A stretch of DNA of 30,896 nt from JBAYJM01 sp964350585 (GCA_964350585.1 CAYGKC010000013.1:1-30896); one strand, 5' to 3'; counted from the first letter of the stretch, positions 21,282-28,030 are shown. Made by a program: numbers and translations. The notes: generated from the letters alone by a model not told the origin.

Positions 21282-21818
21282 CTAATCCTTCACACTAGGC
21301 AGACAAGGATCCTTGCCACTGGAGCAGGCGACTGCGAGGTTTTTGTTTTTGTACCGCTTATCAGCGGTAACCTCTACAGCTCCCGGAGCGATGGCGCTTA
21401 TGTCAAACGCCAGGGCTTGCGCCTCGTTAGCAAACTCTATCTCGACAATGAGTAGTCCGGACAGTCGGCCCAGATACACGTCAATCTCGAGAGTCAAGTT
21501 GCCATAAGGCACAGAGTAGCGGATTTTCTCCAGTGTTTTGTTGTTGGTATTTGACCAAAGGAGGTCAAATACCCACTGAGGAATTTCCTCTTCCCATTCA
21601 CTCCGGCTCAAGCTCCCATCACTTTTGGCAGTGATGAAGAACTTTTCACCTTTCGCACGGACACGCATTTCTCCGCCCTCGGTTATCAGATAACCTTGGC
21701 GGATTTCATGGCGATTTCCGATTTCCAGTGACAGTTGGGGGAGTTGCTCTAAGCGCCACTTGCGCTCTACTTCGGTTTGGAGGGTTACATTTTGCTTTGC
21801 GTTTTTCTGGATACTCAT
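21282..21818 (-). CDS. CYTH-domain protein (second in the window)
   Basis: 178 aa, preceded by AAAAGGAG ~9 nt before the ATG. TEVERKW gives the ExExK signature (Glu16, Glu18, Lys20). Further charged strands typical of the triphosphate tunnel follow: RQGYL...MRVRAKGEKFFITAK, EWEEEIP, KIRYSVPYGNLTLEIDVYLG and IVEIEFANEAQA (LxxEIDxY and VEIEF are family hallmarks), with VTADKRYKNKNLA at the end. It resembles the bacterial YgiF/NeuTTM-like tripolyphosphatases more than ThTPase. It follows a P-loop ATPase gene, a pairing I recall as a recurrent fusion or neighbour arrangement. The gene is GC-richer than the housekeeping genes. The substrate is probably inorganic triphosphate or a nucleoside triphosphate. 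Confidence 0.85.
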   Translation of the reverse strand: MSIQKNAKQNVTLQTEVERKWRLEQLPQLSLEIGNRHEIRQGYLITEGGEMRVRAKGEKFFITAKSDGSLSRSEWEEEIPQWVFDLLWSNTNNKTLEKIRYSVPYGNLTLEIDVYLGRLSGLLIVEIEFANEAQALAFDISAIAPGAVEVTADKRYKNKNLAVACSSGKDPCLPSVKD

Positions 21819-21855
21819 GTGTAGTTCTCCTTTTTTGTTTGATTTTTAATGTCCG

Positions 21856-21892
21856 CTTCAGCTAATAAAACGGGCAAGCTTATTAGCTGAAG
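21856..21892. repeat. Perfect 13-bp hairpin between ATPase and CYTH genes
   Basis: CTTCAGCTAATAA (21856-21868) and TTATTAGCTGAAG (21880-21892) with an 11-nt loop. A second 7-bp hairpin, GCCAATT/AATTGGC, lies nearby (about 21898-21918). No hammerhead core is found in this gap, the only intergenic gap of the cluster between full-length genes that lacks one. Confidence 0.75.
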
Positions 21893-21980
21893 TGGAAAGC
21901 CAATTTGACGCAATTGGCGAGCGCGTTTGAGAGTTGGTTGTTATTCTCGTTGGGGGTCTTTTCTCCTATTTCGTTAAACC

Positions 21981-22586
21981 TCACACAGGAATCTGGGAGG
22001 TGAAAAAAGACGTTGCACCTTTTATTACGTCATCAATGCCACTGTTACCCGGGACAAAGTACCAGTTGGTATGGTTTTTCCAGGCAGCTCTCGTGCGATG
22101 CTCTAGAGATTCCGCTTCATCAAGGGTTTCGTATCTGTTTTCATTCCCTGCTTTCCCGTACAGTTGAGAATTAGCGGTTGCAACTGATTCGAGGTGGATG
22201 ACTGCTTTATAGCGCTTGTGTGCCTGGGCTTCATTTATCTTATACAGCTTGCAAAATTCTTTAATGCCGCCCGGCGTGTATGCTGCCCCGTCAAGTTGAC
22301 CGCGATCGCAGACAAGGATATTAATCCCTTTTTCGCAAGCGACAAGCTCGTAGGCTTGTTCTAGGGATACTTGGGTGGTACATACTGCTGTTTGAAAAGC
22401 GCTTTGCCATTCTTGGGAGTGGGTGACGTGCTGTCCAGGGATAGGAAATCCACCTGAAAGTAGAATTGTCGCAACTTCAGGAACTACTAGTAACCGACCA
22501 TTAAACTTCTGTTTCAGCGCTTCTAATGTAGTCGATTTCCCTGCACAAGGACCACCAGTCAGAACTATTTTTACGATTTCTTTCAT
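21981..22586 (-). CDS. P-loop ATPase/kinase (AAA_28-like), partner of the CYTH protein
   Basis: 201 aa. The Walker A loop GGPCAGKST (residues 11-19) follows a KIVLTGG strand. The Walker B-like strand is INILVCDRGQLDGAAYTPGG. The layout (VPEVATILLSGGFP, CDRG..DGAAY, a YKAVIHLESVA strand, NENRYETLDEAESLEHRTRAAW) is that of the AAA_28/NadR-kinase-like group, where RxE-type arginines contact phosphate. Enzymatic role unknown; in plants and bacteria such kinases occur with CYTH domains, which fits the neighbour. An AAGGGGG Shine-Dalgarno lies only ~4 nt before the ATG. Hammerhead copy B lies directly upstream. Confidence 0.8.
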   Translation of the reverse strand: MKEIVKIVLTGGPCAGKSTTLEALKQKFNGRLLVVPEVATILLSGGFPIPGQHVTHSQEWQSAFQTAVCTTQVSLEQAYELVACEKGINILVCDRGQLDGAAYTPGGIKEFCKLYKINEAQAHKRYKAVIHLESVATANSQLYGKAGNENRYETLDEAESLEHRTRAAWKNHTNWYFVPGNSGIDDVIKGATSFFTSQIPV

Positions 22587-22605
22587 TATTCCCCCTTTTT
22601 ATAAG

Positions 22606-22680
22606 TTGTAAGGTTCATTCCGATTTCGTCCTTTTGGACTCATCAGCTCGAGCACACACTCGAGGATCAGGGAGCAGTTT
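22606..22680 (-). repeat. 75-nt direct repeat carrying hammerhead B (identical to 23390-23464)
   Basis: The 75 bases are identical to 23390-23464, 784 bp away, and differ completely on either side. The unit includes the whole ribozyme plus ~14-15 nt 3' of it (on the minus strand) and the start of the 5' hairpin, so it was copied as a module between two intergenic regions. Confidence 0.95.
22620..22670 (-). ncRNA. Type III hammerhead ribozyme B
   Basis: Minus strand: stem III CTGAT/ATCGG (one U.G), cleavage triplet AUC cut after C (22665), stem I CTCGAG/CTCGAG with 6-nt loop TGTGTG, core CTGATGA, stem II GTCC/GGAC with loop AAAA, core GAA(A). It is a complete minimal hammerhead of 51 nt in which stem III carries the open ends (type III). 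A 6-bp hairpin (GGAGCA 22671-22676 / TGCTCC 22688-22693 as read on the plus strand) is directly 5'. It lies between the receiver-like gene and the ATPase gene; the cut is ~78 nt before the ATPase start codon. Confidence 0.95.
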
Positions 22681-22704
22681 AAAGTCATGCTCCAGGACTT
22701 AAGG

Positions 22705-23367
22705 TTATTTCATAAGCCACTCCATTAGTTGACCCCAATGTTTCCCTTTTATTAGACCCTTTCTGCAATCCCATTTGCCAGGATATTTTTCTTCGCCTTC
22801 TTTTGTTTGAAGGAATTTATCTGTGACTATTTCATGTGTTACTGCATCTATCCAAACCATTGGCAGGTTGTTAATACACTTCAGCTTAAGTTCGGCTCTG
22901 CACTTATGAAAGCAATCCAACGCAGCTGATGCTGGGTGATCGTGGTGATTCATGTCGCTTGCCACAAGAACATTTTTTACACCCTGAAAGATGGCGAAGA
23001 GAGCTATTATGGCACCAAGTTCTCTTTCTTGACCGCCCAGTTGAGGATTTCCCAAGTGTTGGCTGGATGCGGGTACCATTAGATCCGTCATGACCACCTC
23101 AAAATCAGGATGTGAGGTGTACATTTCAAGAACTTCTGTTCTGGCTTTGAAATATGCTTCCTTTTTATCTGTATCTTCTGTTCTGTAGGGATTAAAATCC
23201 CCAAATCTTTCTTCCAGTATTTCTTCTACTTTCCTGTGGTCCGTATTTGACGCCAGCATACTTTGTGCTTCATCATAGGTACCAACTATTGTAAGTTCAT
23301 GTCCCTTCAATGTTGCTTCAGCTGTTATGCGGTTTGCTTCATTGTCGTCGAATACTAGAATCTTCAT
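22705..23367 (-). CDS. Receiver-like (CheY-fold) protein with insertion
   Basis: 220 aa from the ATG at 23367, preceded by AAGGAG. The open frame continues upstream to 23529, but that part would read through the ribozyme. MKILVFDDNEANRITAEATLKGHELTIVGTYDEAQSML is a classic receiver beta-1/alpha-1/beta-2 with the acidic pair Asp8-Asp9. After an unusual ~35-residue charged insertion, FEVVMTDLMVP gives the phospho-acceptor Asp. NVLVASD matches beta-4 with the switch Ser/Thr position. The C-terminus has no DNA-binding domain and ends in a Trp/Lys-rich helix. It is about 90 residues longer than a normal single receiver. Two other receiver-like sequences occur at 208 and 2163. Confidence 0.8.
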   Translation of the reverse strand: MKILVFDDNEANRITAEATLKGHELTIVGTYDEAQSMLASNTDHRKVEEILEERFGDFNPYRTEDTDKKEAYFKARTEVLEMYTSHPDFEVVMTDLMVPASSQHLGNPQLGGQERELGAIIALFAIFQGVKNVLVASDMNHHDHPASAALDCFHKCRAELKLKCINNLPMVWIDAVTHEIVTDKFLQTKEGEEKYPGKWDCRKGLIKGKHWGQLMEWLMK

Positions 23368-23403
23368 GGGTCTTTCTCCTTTTTTGCTTTTGTAAGGTTC
23401 ATT

Positions 23404-23454
23404 CCGATTTCGTCCTTTTGGACTCATCAGCTCGAGCACACACTCGAGGATCAG
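23404..23454 (-). ncRNA. Type III hammerhead ribozyme C
   Basis: Identical in all 51 bases to ribozyme B: stem III CTGAT/ATCGG, AUC cleavage triplet (cut after C at 23449), stem I CTCGAG pair, core CTGATGA, stem II GTCC/GGAC, GAAA. A short hairpin (GAGCA/TGCTC) lies directly 5'. It sits between the 55-aa ORF and the receiver-like gene; the cut is ~81 nt before the receiver start codon. Confidence 0.95.
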
Positions 23455-23488
23455 GGAGCAGTTTTTGGACTTGCTCAGGTCTAAGGAC

Positions 23489-23656
23489 TCACTTCCATTG
23501 GGCCATTTTTCTGGCTTTAAGAATTTCATCTATGGATTCCTTTAATCCTGAAAGGAATCCGATGGCGGTATGGTTCTGGTACATAAGGTTAACCATTTCG
23601 CCCAGTTCAGCACCTAACCTTTCTCCTGCTTTATGTGCCCTTGTTTTTTTCATCAT
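23489..23656 (-). CDS. Small helical protein (55 aa)
   Basis: 55 aa from the first ATG of an ATGATG pair (23656), with AAAGGA just upstream. Basic, largely helical chain: TRAHKAGERLGAELGEMVNLMYQNHTAIGFLSGLKESIDEILKARK. No TM segment and no recognised family. It overlaps the upstream 42-aa Cys-rich ORF by 26 nt in another frame, so the two are translationally coupled. A longer frame from 23740 would run through that ORF and is not preferred. Hammerhead C follows after the stop. Confidence 0.6.
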   Translation of the reverse strand: MMKKTRAHKAGERLGAELGEMVNLMYQNHTAIGFLSGLKESIDEILKARKMAQWK

Positions 23657-23759
23657 TTTTTCCTTTCTTCTGGCAATCTTCGGGTTTACAGGAGCAATGC
23701 TCACTGAACTTACACCGCTCACACATTTCCCAATATTCATGGAATTGTTTATCCGTCAT
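23631..23759 (-). CDS. Tiny Cys-rich protein (42 aa), first gene of the hammerhead cluster
   Basis: 42 aa with a near-perfect Shine-Dalgarno (AAAAGGAGG) ~7 nt before ATG 23759. It has five Cys in the pattern CX2C-X5-CXC-X4-C (positions 13, 16, 22, 24, 29) and a Lys/Asn-rich tail (KKGKNDEKNKG). It could be a small metal-binding protein. A peptide substrate for the radical SAM enzyme in the same gene group is a possibility, but nothing in the sequence proves it. The first gene after a consensus promoter and leader terminator. Confidence 0.6.
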   Translation of the reverse strand: MTDKQFHEYWEMCERCKFSEHCSCKPEDCQKKGKNDEKNKGT

Positions 23760-23782
23760 GTGATGTCCTCCTTTTAAGGTGC

Positions 23783-23804
23783 AAAAAAACGGGCCTATGC
23801 CCGT
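23783..23804 (-). terminator. Leader terminator upstream of the hammerhead cluster
   Basis: On the minus strand ACGGGC and GCCCGT pair with a 4-nt loop and are followed by seven Ts, then the Shine-Dalgarno of the 42-aa ORF. The hairpin sits between the promoter (23896-23924) and the first gene, so it may act as an attenuator. It can also terminate plus-strand transcripts. Confidence 0.65.
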
Positions 23805-23895
23805 TTTATATTTGAATCAACTGATTCCAACTTTTTATTCTTCTGTCTTCGTACGCTTTTTGAATTTTTTTTCTCATACATTTATTTCTATTAGA

Positions 23896-23924
23896 ATTAT
23901 AGCTTAGTTGCATTATTTTGTCAA
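23896..23924 (-). promoter_or_regulatory. Perfect consensus promoter of the hammerhead cluster
   Basis: On the minus strand TTGACA (23924-23919), 17-nt spacer, TATAAT (23901-23896). Predicted start ~23889, giving a ~130-nt leader. That leader holds tiny ORFs (for example one of 23 codons beginning MRKKIQKAYED, ~23869-23798) and the leader terminator. Confidence 0.85.
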
Positions 23925-24037
23925 TAGTTTCGTCATTCCATTATATTATAATTGAATATATATCTAAATTAAGATAAAATTATGTAATAAATATTAAATA
24001 AAATTATTTAAAATTAATAAAAATAATAAGAAATTAT

Positions 24038-24066
24038 TTGACATATTTATAAATTTAGTCTAATAT
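24038..24066 (+). promoter_or_regulatory. Promoter of the PRTase-like/TrmB-kinase operon
   Basis: TTGACA (24038-24043), 17-nt spacer, TAATAT (24061-24066). The rest of the 23925-24135 gap is very AT-rich with no gene visible. Confidence 0.7.
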
Positions 24067-24135
24067 TATAAATAATGACGAAAAAATCGATATTTGATTT
24101 TAATAAATTAAAATTTATTTAAAATAAGGAAAAAT

Positions 24136-25131
24136 ATGAAAAAAAACGAATATTTAAAACAGTCCGTTGCAGTGGCTGAATCTATGGACATTATGGATGA
24201 TGAAGAAGATTTAATAAATTTTTGGGATGAAAGCGCAGAAGAAGAACAAGATGCTGTTCAAGAAGAAAAACTTAAACATATTATTGAAGGGCCAAAAAAT
24301 TTGCGTGATAAGCAAAGTATGAGGCAAATACTCCTTGAAGAAAGAGATCGGTTAACGGCAGTAAAGTATTTTGGATCGCTAAAAGAAAAAAATACAAGAG
24401 AAAAAATGAAAGAGAGAATGAAAGATATTATAAGTGCAATTTTGGATAGGGATATTGATAATGTTATATTTTTGGATAAATCAGCTCGCTTACTCGGTCT
24501 ATTTTTTAAAGAAGCTTGGCGGTCCTTGTTTTTAGAAAAACCCTGCCCATCTATAAGTTTTGTAAATATTGGCAGAGAAAAAGATACTAAAGAAACAGGG
24601 GTTAATGGGATACCTTGGATGTATGTTGACTATCAATCTGATGATAAGATTAAAAATGCCGTTGAAGATTATGTTCATCAAATTCATCAGGCATTTGGAG
24701 ATAAATTCCAAAGTAAAAGAATAGCTGTTATTGATGAGTTTTGCCATGAGGGCGCCAGTTTGAATATTGCATCGGAAACTTTTAAAACTGCTTATCCTGA
24801 AGCAGAAGTATATGGAGAATGGTTCCATACATCTGATGACCTTATTAAGTTTAAGAGATTAAAAAGACTTATAAAAAATGATAAATATTTTATTATAGAT
24901 GGAAAAATATCAAATCCCTTTAATACCAATAATTCCGGAGTGATCGAACCAAGAGATAATAAGGCAGTTTTTGCAGACTCTTGGACAAGATTAAAAGATT
25001 TTAAGACCGCAGTAAAGAATTCTGAGGGTAGTGTGGTTTCGGAGCGAGATATTAGTCGCGAAGAATTTGTCCAAATAATGAAGAGAGAACGCCAGCAAAT
25101 CAAAAAACTGGCATTAGAAATGATGCCATAA
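24136..25131 (+). CDS. Phosphoribosyltransferase-like protein
   Basis: 331 aa; AAGGA lies 5-10 nt before the ATG. The acidic N-terminal ~60 residues look disordered. The centre has a PRTase-like fold: NVIFLDKSARLLGLFFKEAW (the 'DKSAR' strand-helix I recall from many CPR proteins), SISFVNIGREK, and KRIAVIDEFCHEGASLNIASETFKTAYP. The last occupies the place of the PRPP-binding loop (D-E/D-x-x-x-x-G-x-S/T), with Glu/Phe/Cys replacing part of the usual acidic pair. The C-terminal third is basic and helical. True PRPP binding is uncertain. The next gene starts 3 nt after the stop, so it is an operon with the TrmB-kinase fusion. Confidence 0.65.
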   Translation: MKKNEYLKQSVAVAESMDIMDDEEDLINFWDESAEEEQDAVQEEKLKHIIEGPKNLRDKQSMRQILLEERDRLTAVKYFGSLKEKNTREKMKERMKDIISAILDRDIDNVIFLDKSARLLGLFFKEAWRSLFLEKPCPSISFVNIGREKDTKETGVNGIPWMYVDYQSDDKIKNAVEDYVHQIHQAFGDKFQSKRIAVIDEFCHEGASLNIASETFKTAYPEAEVYGEWFHTSDDLIKFKRLKRLIKNDKYFIIDGKISNPFNTNNSGVIEPRDNKAVFADSWTRLKDFKTAVKNSEGSVVSERDISREEFVQIMKRERQQIKKLALEMMP

Positions 25132-25134
25132 TAT

Positions 25135-26589
25135 ATGCAACTGGAACAATATCTTCAAAGCATTGGATTAAATAATAAAGAAGCTAAACTATATATAGCT
25201 GGTTTGCAATTAGGACCGGCTAGTATTCAAAATCTTGCAAAGGCTTCGAATATAAAAAGAAGCACAGTTTATGAAGTAATTGAATCTTTGCAAGAAAAAA
25301 ATCTTATATCGGTAACGCCTAAAAATAAAAGAAAGCTATTTAGCATGCAAGAGCCGGAAAATCTGATACTATTTTTAAAGCAAAAAGAAAATATTCTTGA
25401 GCAAATACTCCCAGATCTTGAAGCTATAAAAAATACTGAAGCCAAAAAACCGGCAATCAGGTATTTCGAAGGAATTGAGGGATTAAAGCAGATTTATGAG
25501 GATATGATAAAAAAGCCCGGAGAAATTTTTGCTATGACTGCGCCCAGGCACAAAATATCAAAAACAATTTTTGATTATTTGGCAAATGATTGGAACAAAA
25601 GAAGGGTTAAAAACGATATTTTTATTAAAAGAATTGATAATGTAATTTCTTCGACTAAATTGTTGACAGGAAAGAAAATCTCAAGGAAAAATGATCTGGA
25701 AGAAATATTTTATTTTCCTGATGAAAATTATCCTTTTTCTGTAGGTATTTATGTATATAGGCAAAAAGTGGCATTTATTTCTTACCAAGATCAGGAAATG
25801 GTTGGAATAATAATTCGTTCTTCTGAAATTAATAAGACTGTAAAATCCTGCTTTGATCTTTTTTGGAATAAGGATTTTATTTCGGAAATTTCCGGTTCGC
25901 AAAGAACTGCGGCTGAATTGGCCAATGTGATGGAAGGTATAATTGAAAGGGATAATAAAGACAGCCTTATAAATGAAAAAAATATTGAAGATTTGACTGC
26001 ACTAGGAATGCAAATAAGGCAACCTAAGAGAGAAATTATAGTTGATTCCGGAAAAATAAGCGGTGTAAGTAAAGTAGTTGATGCAGTTATGTCAGAGCTT
26101 AAACAAAGTGAAAAAATTATTTCACTTGAAGGATTAAGTGGAACAGGTAAAAGCTCAACAGCGGATTTTTTGGCTGAAAGGTTAGACGCAGCCAAATTTT
26201 CTTTAGGAGAAATATTTAGGATTTTAGCATTTAACTATCAAAAAGGAGAAAAGGATTTTAATGGCATACTTTCCAAATTGAGTTATGTCTGGGTAGGTGA
26301 AAAAATTAAAATTTTAGAAAACAATGAAGATGTTTATGGTAATTATGTTAAAGAACTAAGGTCAGAGGAACTAGAAAAAGTAATACCGATTATTTCTTCG
26401 ATGTGTCAAAAACAGGTAATTGAGTTTGCAGGCAAAGAAATAAGCAGTCTTGCAAATCAAGGAACAAAAAAAATTATCATTGAAGGCAGAAAATTCACTT
26501 TGGATTTTATGCCCAGTGACGTAAGGATTAAATTGCATGCCGGCCTTGCGGTTAGGGCCTTTAGAAGGTGGCAGGAAGGCTACTGGTAA
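25135..26589 (+). CDS. TrmB-like regulator fused to a cytidylate-kinase-like domain
   Basis: 484 aa. N-terminal winged HTH of the TrmB type (YLQSIGLNNKEAKLYIAGLQLGPASIQNLAKASNIKRSTVYEVIESLQEKNLI, residues ~5-60), then a coiled coil and the TrmB effector-like region (~100-255, ending SSEINKTVKSCFDLFWNKDF). From ~325 a P-loop kinase begins: ISLEGLSGTGKSSTADFLAERL (loop at 333-340), FSLGEIFRILA, and IIIEGRKFTLDFMPSDVRIKLHAGLAVRAFRRWQE, which parallels the CMK 'GRDIGT...PDA..K.FL.A....RA.RR' region. The chain stops 4 residues after RRWQE, so the CMK C-terminal ~50-60 residues are missing. It probably senses a nucleotide or sugar and controls transcription; activity as a kinase is doubtful. Confidence 0.75.
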   Translation: MQLEQYLQSIGLNNKEAKLYIAGLQLGPASIQNLAKASNIKRSTVYEVIESLQEKNLISVTPKNKRKLFSMQEPENLILFLKQKENILEQILPDLEAIKNTEAKKPAIRYFEGIEGLKQIYEDMIKKPGEIFAMTAPRHKISKTIFDYLANDWNKRRVKNDIFIKRIDNVISSTKLLTGKKISRKNDLEEIFYFPDENYPFSVGIYVYRQKVAFISYQDQEMVGIIIRSSEINKTVKSCFDLFWNKDFISEISGSQRTAAELANVMEGIIERDNKDSLINEKNIEDLTALGMQIRQPKREIIVDSGKISGVSKVVDAVMSELKQSEKIISLEGLSGTGKSSTADFLAERLDAAKFSLGEIFRILAFNYQKGEKDFNGILSKLSYVWVGEKIKILENNEDVYGNYVKELRSEELEKVIPIISSMCQKQVIEFAGKEISSLANQGTKKIIIEGRKFTLDFMPSDVRIKLHAGLAVRAFRRWQEGYW

Positions 26590-26647
26590 TTGTATATTTT
26601 TTTTATTAAGTTTAGTATAATTAGTTAATCATTAATAACATTACTAT

Positions 26648-27307
26648 ATGCCAAAAAATGCAGAGGTAAACAGTAAAGCAAAAGACGAGGTCTTGGATCA
26701 AGAAGGTTCAAAAGAAACTATGGAAAATAGGGGTAAAGAAGCGGTTGATAAACTTATAAAAGGGGTCTTAAGCAGAGGAGAGAGTATATGGAAAGGAGCT
26801 AAAAAATTTATAGCAAAAGGAAAAAGTTTCTTTGAGAAGGGCCTGTATATTGCAGTAGGTGCTGGCATAGTCGGCGCTGAGACTGCAGCAAGAAGAGGAA
26901 GTGAAGCAAAAACCGCCGTAGAAAACAAAGTAAAAAGTGGTAGGGAGTATGTTTCAGGTAAGGCAAATGAAATTAGATCAGGGGCGGTAGAAAAGTATAA
27001 TAATGTAATAAACCGAGGCAAGGAAGCGTGGGCAGGTCTTGTAAATAAGATAAACGCTGCGAAAGACGCTTACCATAACAAAAAAATTGAAAAACAGCTT
27101 GCTATTTTAGAATCTAAAAAAACTGAAATAGGCGGTGGAATAGAGGATGTTGATAAAAAAATACAGGAATCTATTAGGCAGAGAAACCAGTTGGTCGAGC
27201 AACAAACTAGAATAGAAGAAATGCAAGAAGAATTAAAAGCAAAATTAAGAAATAAAGCTGAATCTAAAACTGAAACTGAAGCTGAAACTGAAGCGGTAGC
27301 TGCTTAA
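26648..27307 (+). CDS. Hypothetical charged coiled-coil protein
   Basis: 219 aa. A charged N-terminus, a weak hydrophobic stretch (LYIAVGAGIVGAETAA, ~76-91), then repeated helical segments with GKE/GRE turns (VKSGREYVSGKANEIRSG, VINRGKEAWAGLVNKINAAK). A coiled coil follows (~145-205, ILESKKTEIGGGIEDVDKKIQESIRQRNQLVEQQTRIEEMQEELKAK) and a low-complexity tail of TE/AE dipeptides. No family is recognised. TATAAT occurs at 26616-26621 upstream with no good -35. It may be co-transcribed with the next gene (28-nt gap). Function unknown. Confidence 0.65.
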   Translation: MPKNAEVNSKAKDEVLDQEGSKETMENRGKEAVDKLIKGVLSRGESIWKGAKKFIAKGKSFFEKGLYIAVGAGIVGAETAARRGSEAKTAVENKVKSGREYVSGKANEIRSGAVEKYNNVINRGKEAWAGLVNKINAAKDAYHNKKIEKQLAILESKKTEIGGGIEDVDKKIQESIRQRNQLVEQQTRIEEMQEELKAKLRNKAESKTETEAETEAVAA

Positions 27308-27335
27308 TACTTACTTATAAATTAATAAAAATTTT

Positions 27336-27737
27336 ATGGATATTGCTACAATAAAAGAGGGTTTTTTAGCATTAGATTATTTAACCGAAGATGAAAAAAA
27401 AGATATTATTGCAAAAATAGATGAGGCGGAATTAATGGGAGATGAAGAATTATTTGACGTTTTAACTAACATTAATAAGATTATTTCAGAAAAGAAAGAT
27501 AAACTTGAAGAAGAAATTGATAATGAGTTAAAAACTGTAGGTGTAAACGTGGATGATGATTTGGAATTAAAAAAATCTTATGATGAAATGACCAAACAGG
27601 TGGCAGAGGCGGAAGAAGAATTTTCGGGAATAATGGATGGAATAGTTAAGGAGGCTGAAACTATAGAAAAAGAAGGAAAAGAAGCTTTGGATAAGGAAAA
27701 AATAGCCGAGATTGAAGATGATATTTCAAATTTATAG
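27336..27737 (+). CDS. Hypothetical acidic helical protein
   Basis: 133 aa, strongly acidic (many Glu/Asp), almost all helix. The N-terminus IKEGFLALDYLTEDEKKDIIAKIDEAELMGDEELFDVL may form a compact helical domain, and the rest is likely coiled coil. No Cys and no TM segment. No known family. It lies 28 nt after the coiled-coil protein and ends with an intrinsic terminator, suggesting a two-gene unit; the two charged helical proteins may interact (inference). Confidence 0.65.
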   Translation: MDIATIKEGFLALDYLTEDEKKDIIAKIDEAELMGDEELFDVLTNINKIISEKKDKLEEEIDNELKTVGVNVDDDLELKKSYDEMTKQVAEAEEEFSGIMDGIVKEAETIEKEGKEALDKEKIAEIEDDISNL

Positions 27738-27747
27738 TAGATTCTAT

Positions 27748-27775
27748 AAAAAAAGGGCAGAAACGCCCTTTTTTT
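27748..27775 (+). terminator. Intrinsic terminator
   Basis: AAAAGGGC and GCCCTTTT with a 6-nt loop and a T run. Confidence 0.85.
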
Positions 27776-28004
27776 ATTTCTTTTAACCATTTTGACTAAA
27801 TACTGCTTTTATGCTAAGATAAAAATACTAAAAATTATTAATTGAAAAGGCGAAATTTAGCTTATTTTAGAAACTTTATTACCAATTTTGTTAGAAATGT
27901 AGATTTTGATGATTTGTAAATATGATTAATTTTATAACTCAAATTAAACAATTCTCTAATCCTTCGGCTATAAAGGCCACTTTGGGATTATTTTCTAATT
28001 AAGC

Positions 28005-28028
28005 ATTTCCCCTTTTTAGATGGGAAAT
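28005..28028 (+). promoter_or_regulatory. Hairpin abutting the rny start codon
   Basis: ATTTCCC (28005-28011) and GGGAAAT (28022-28028) form a perfect 7-bp stem ending 2 nt before ATG 28031, where a ribosome would bind. It may limit translation of RNase Y. The rest of 27776-28030 shows only a doubtful 26-codon ORF (27922-28002). Confidence 0.35.
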
Positions 28029-28030
28029 AT

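Noticed and set aside
23368..23529. N-terminal extension of the receiver-like protein up to 23529
   Set aside because: It would translate through hammerhead C; the Shine-Dalgarno and the receiver beta-1 strand both point to the start at 23367.
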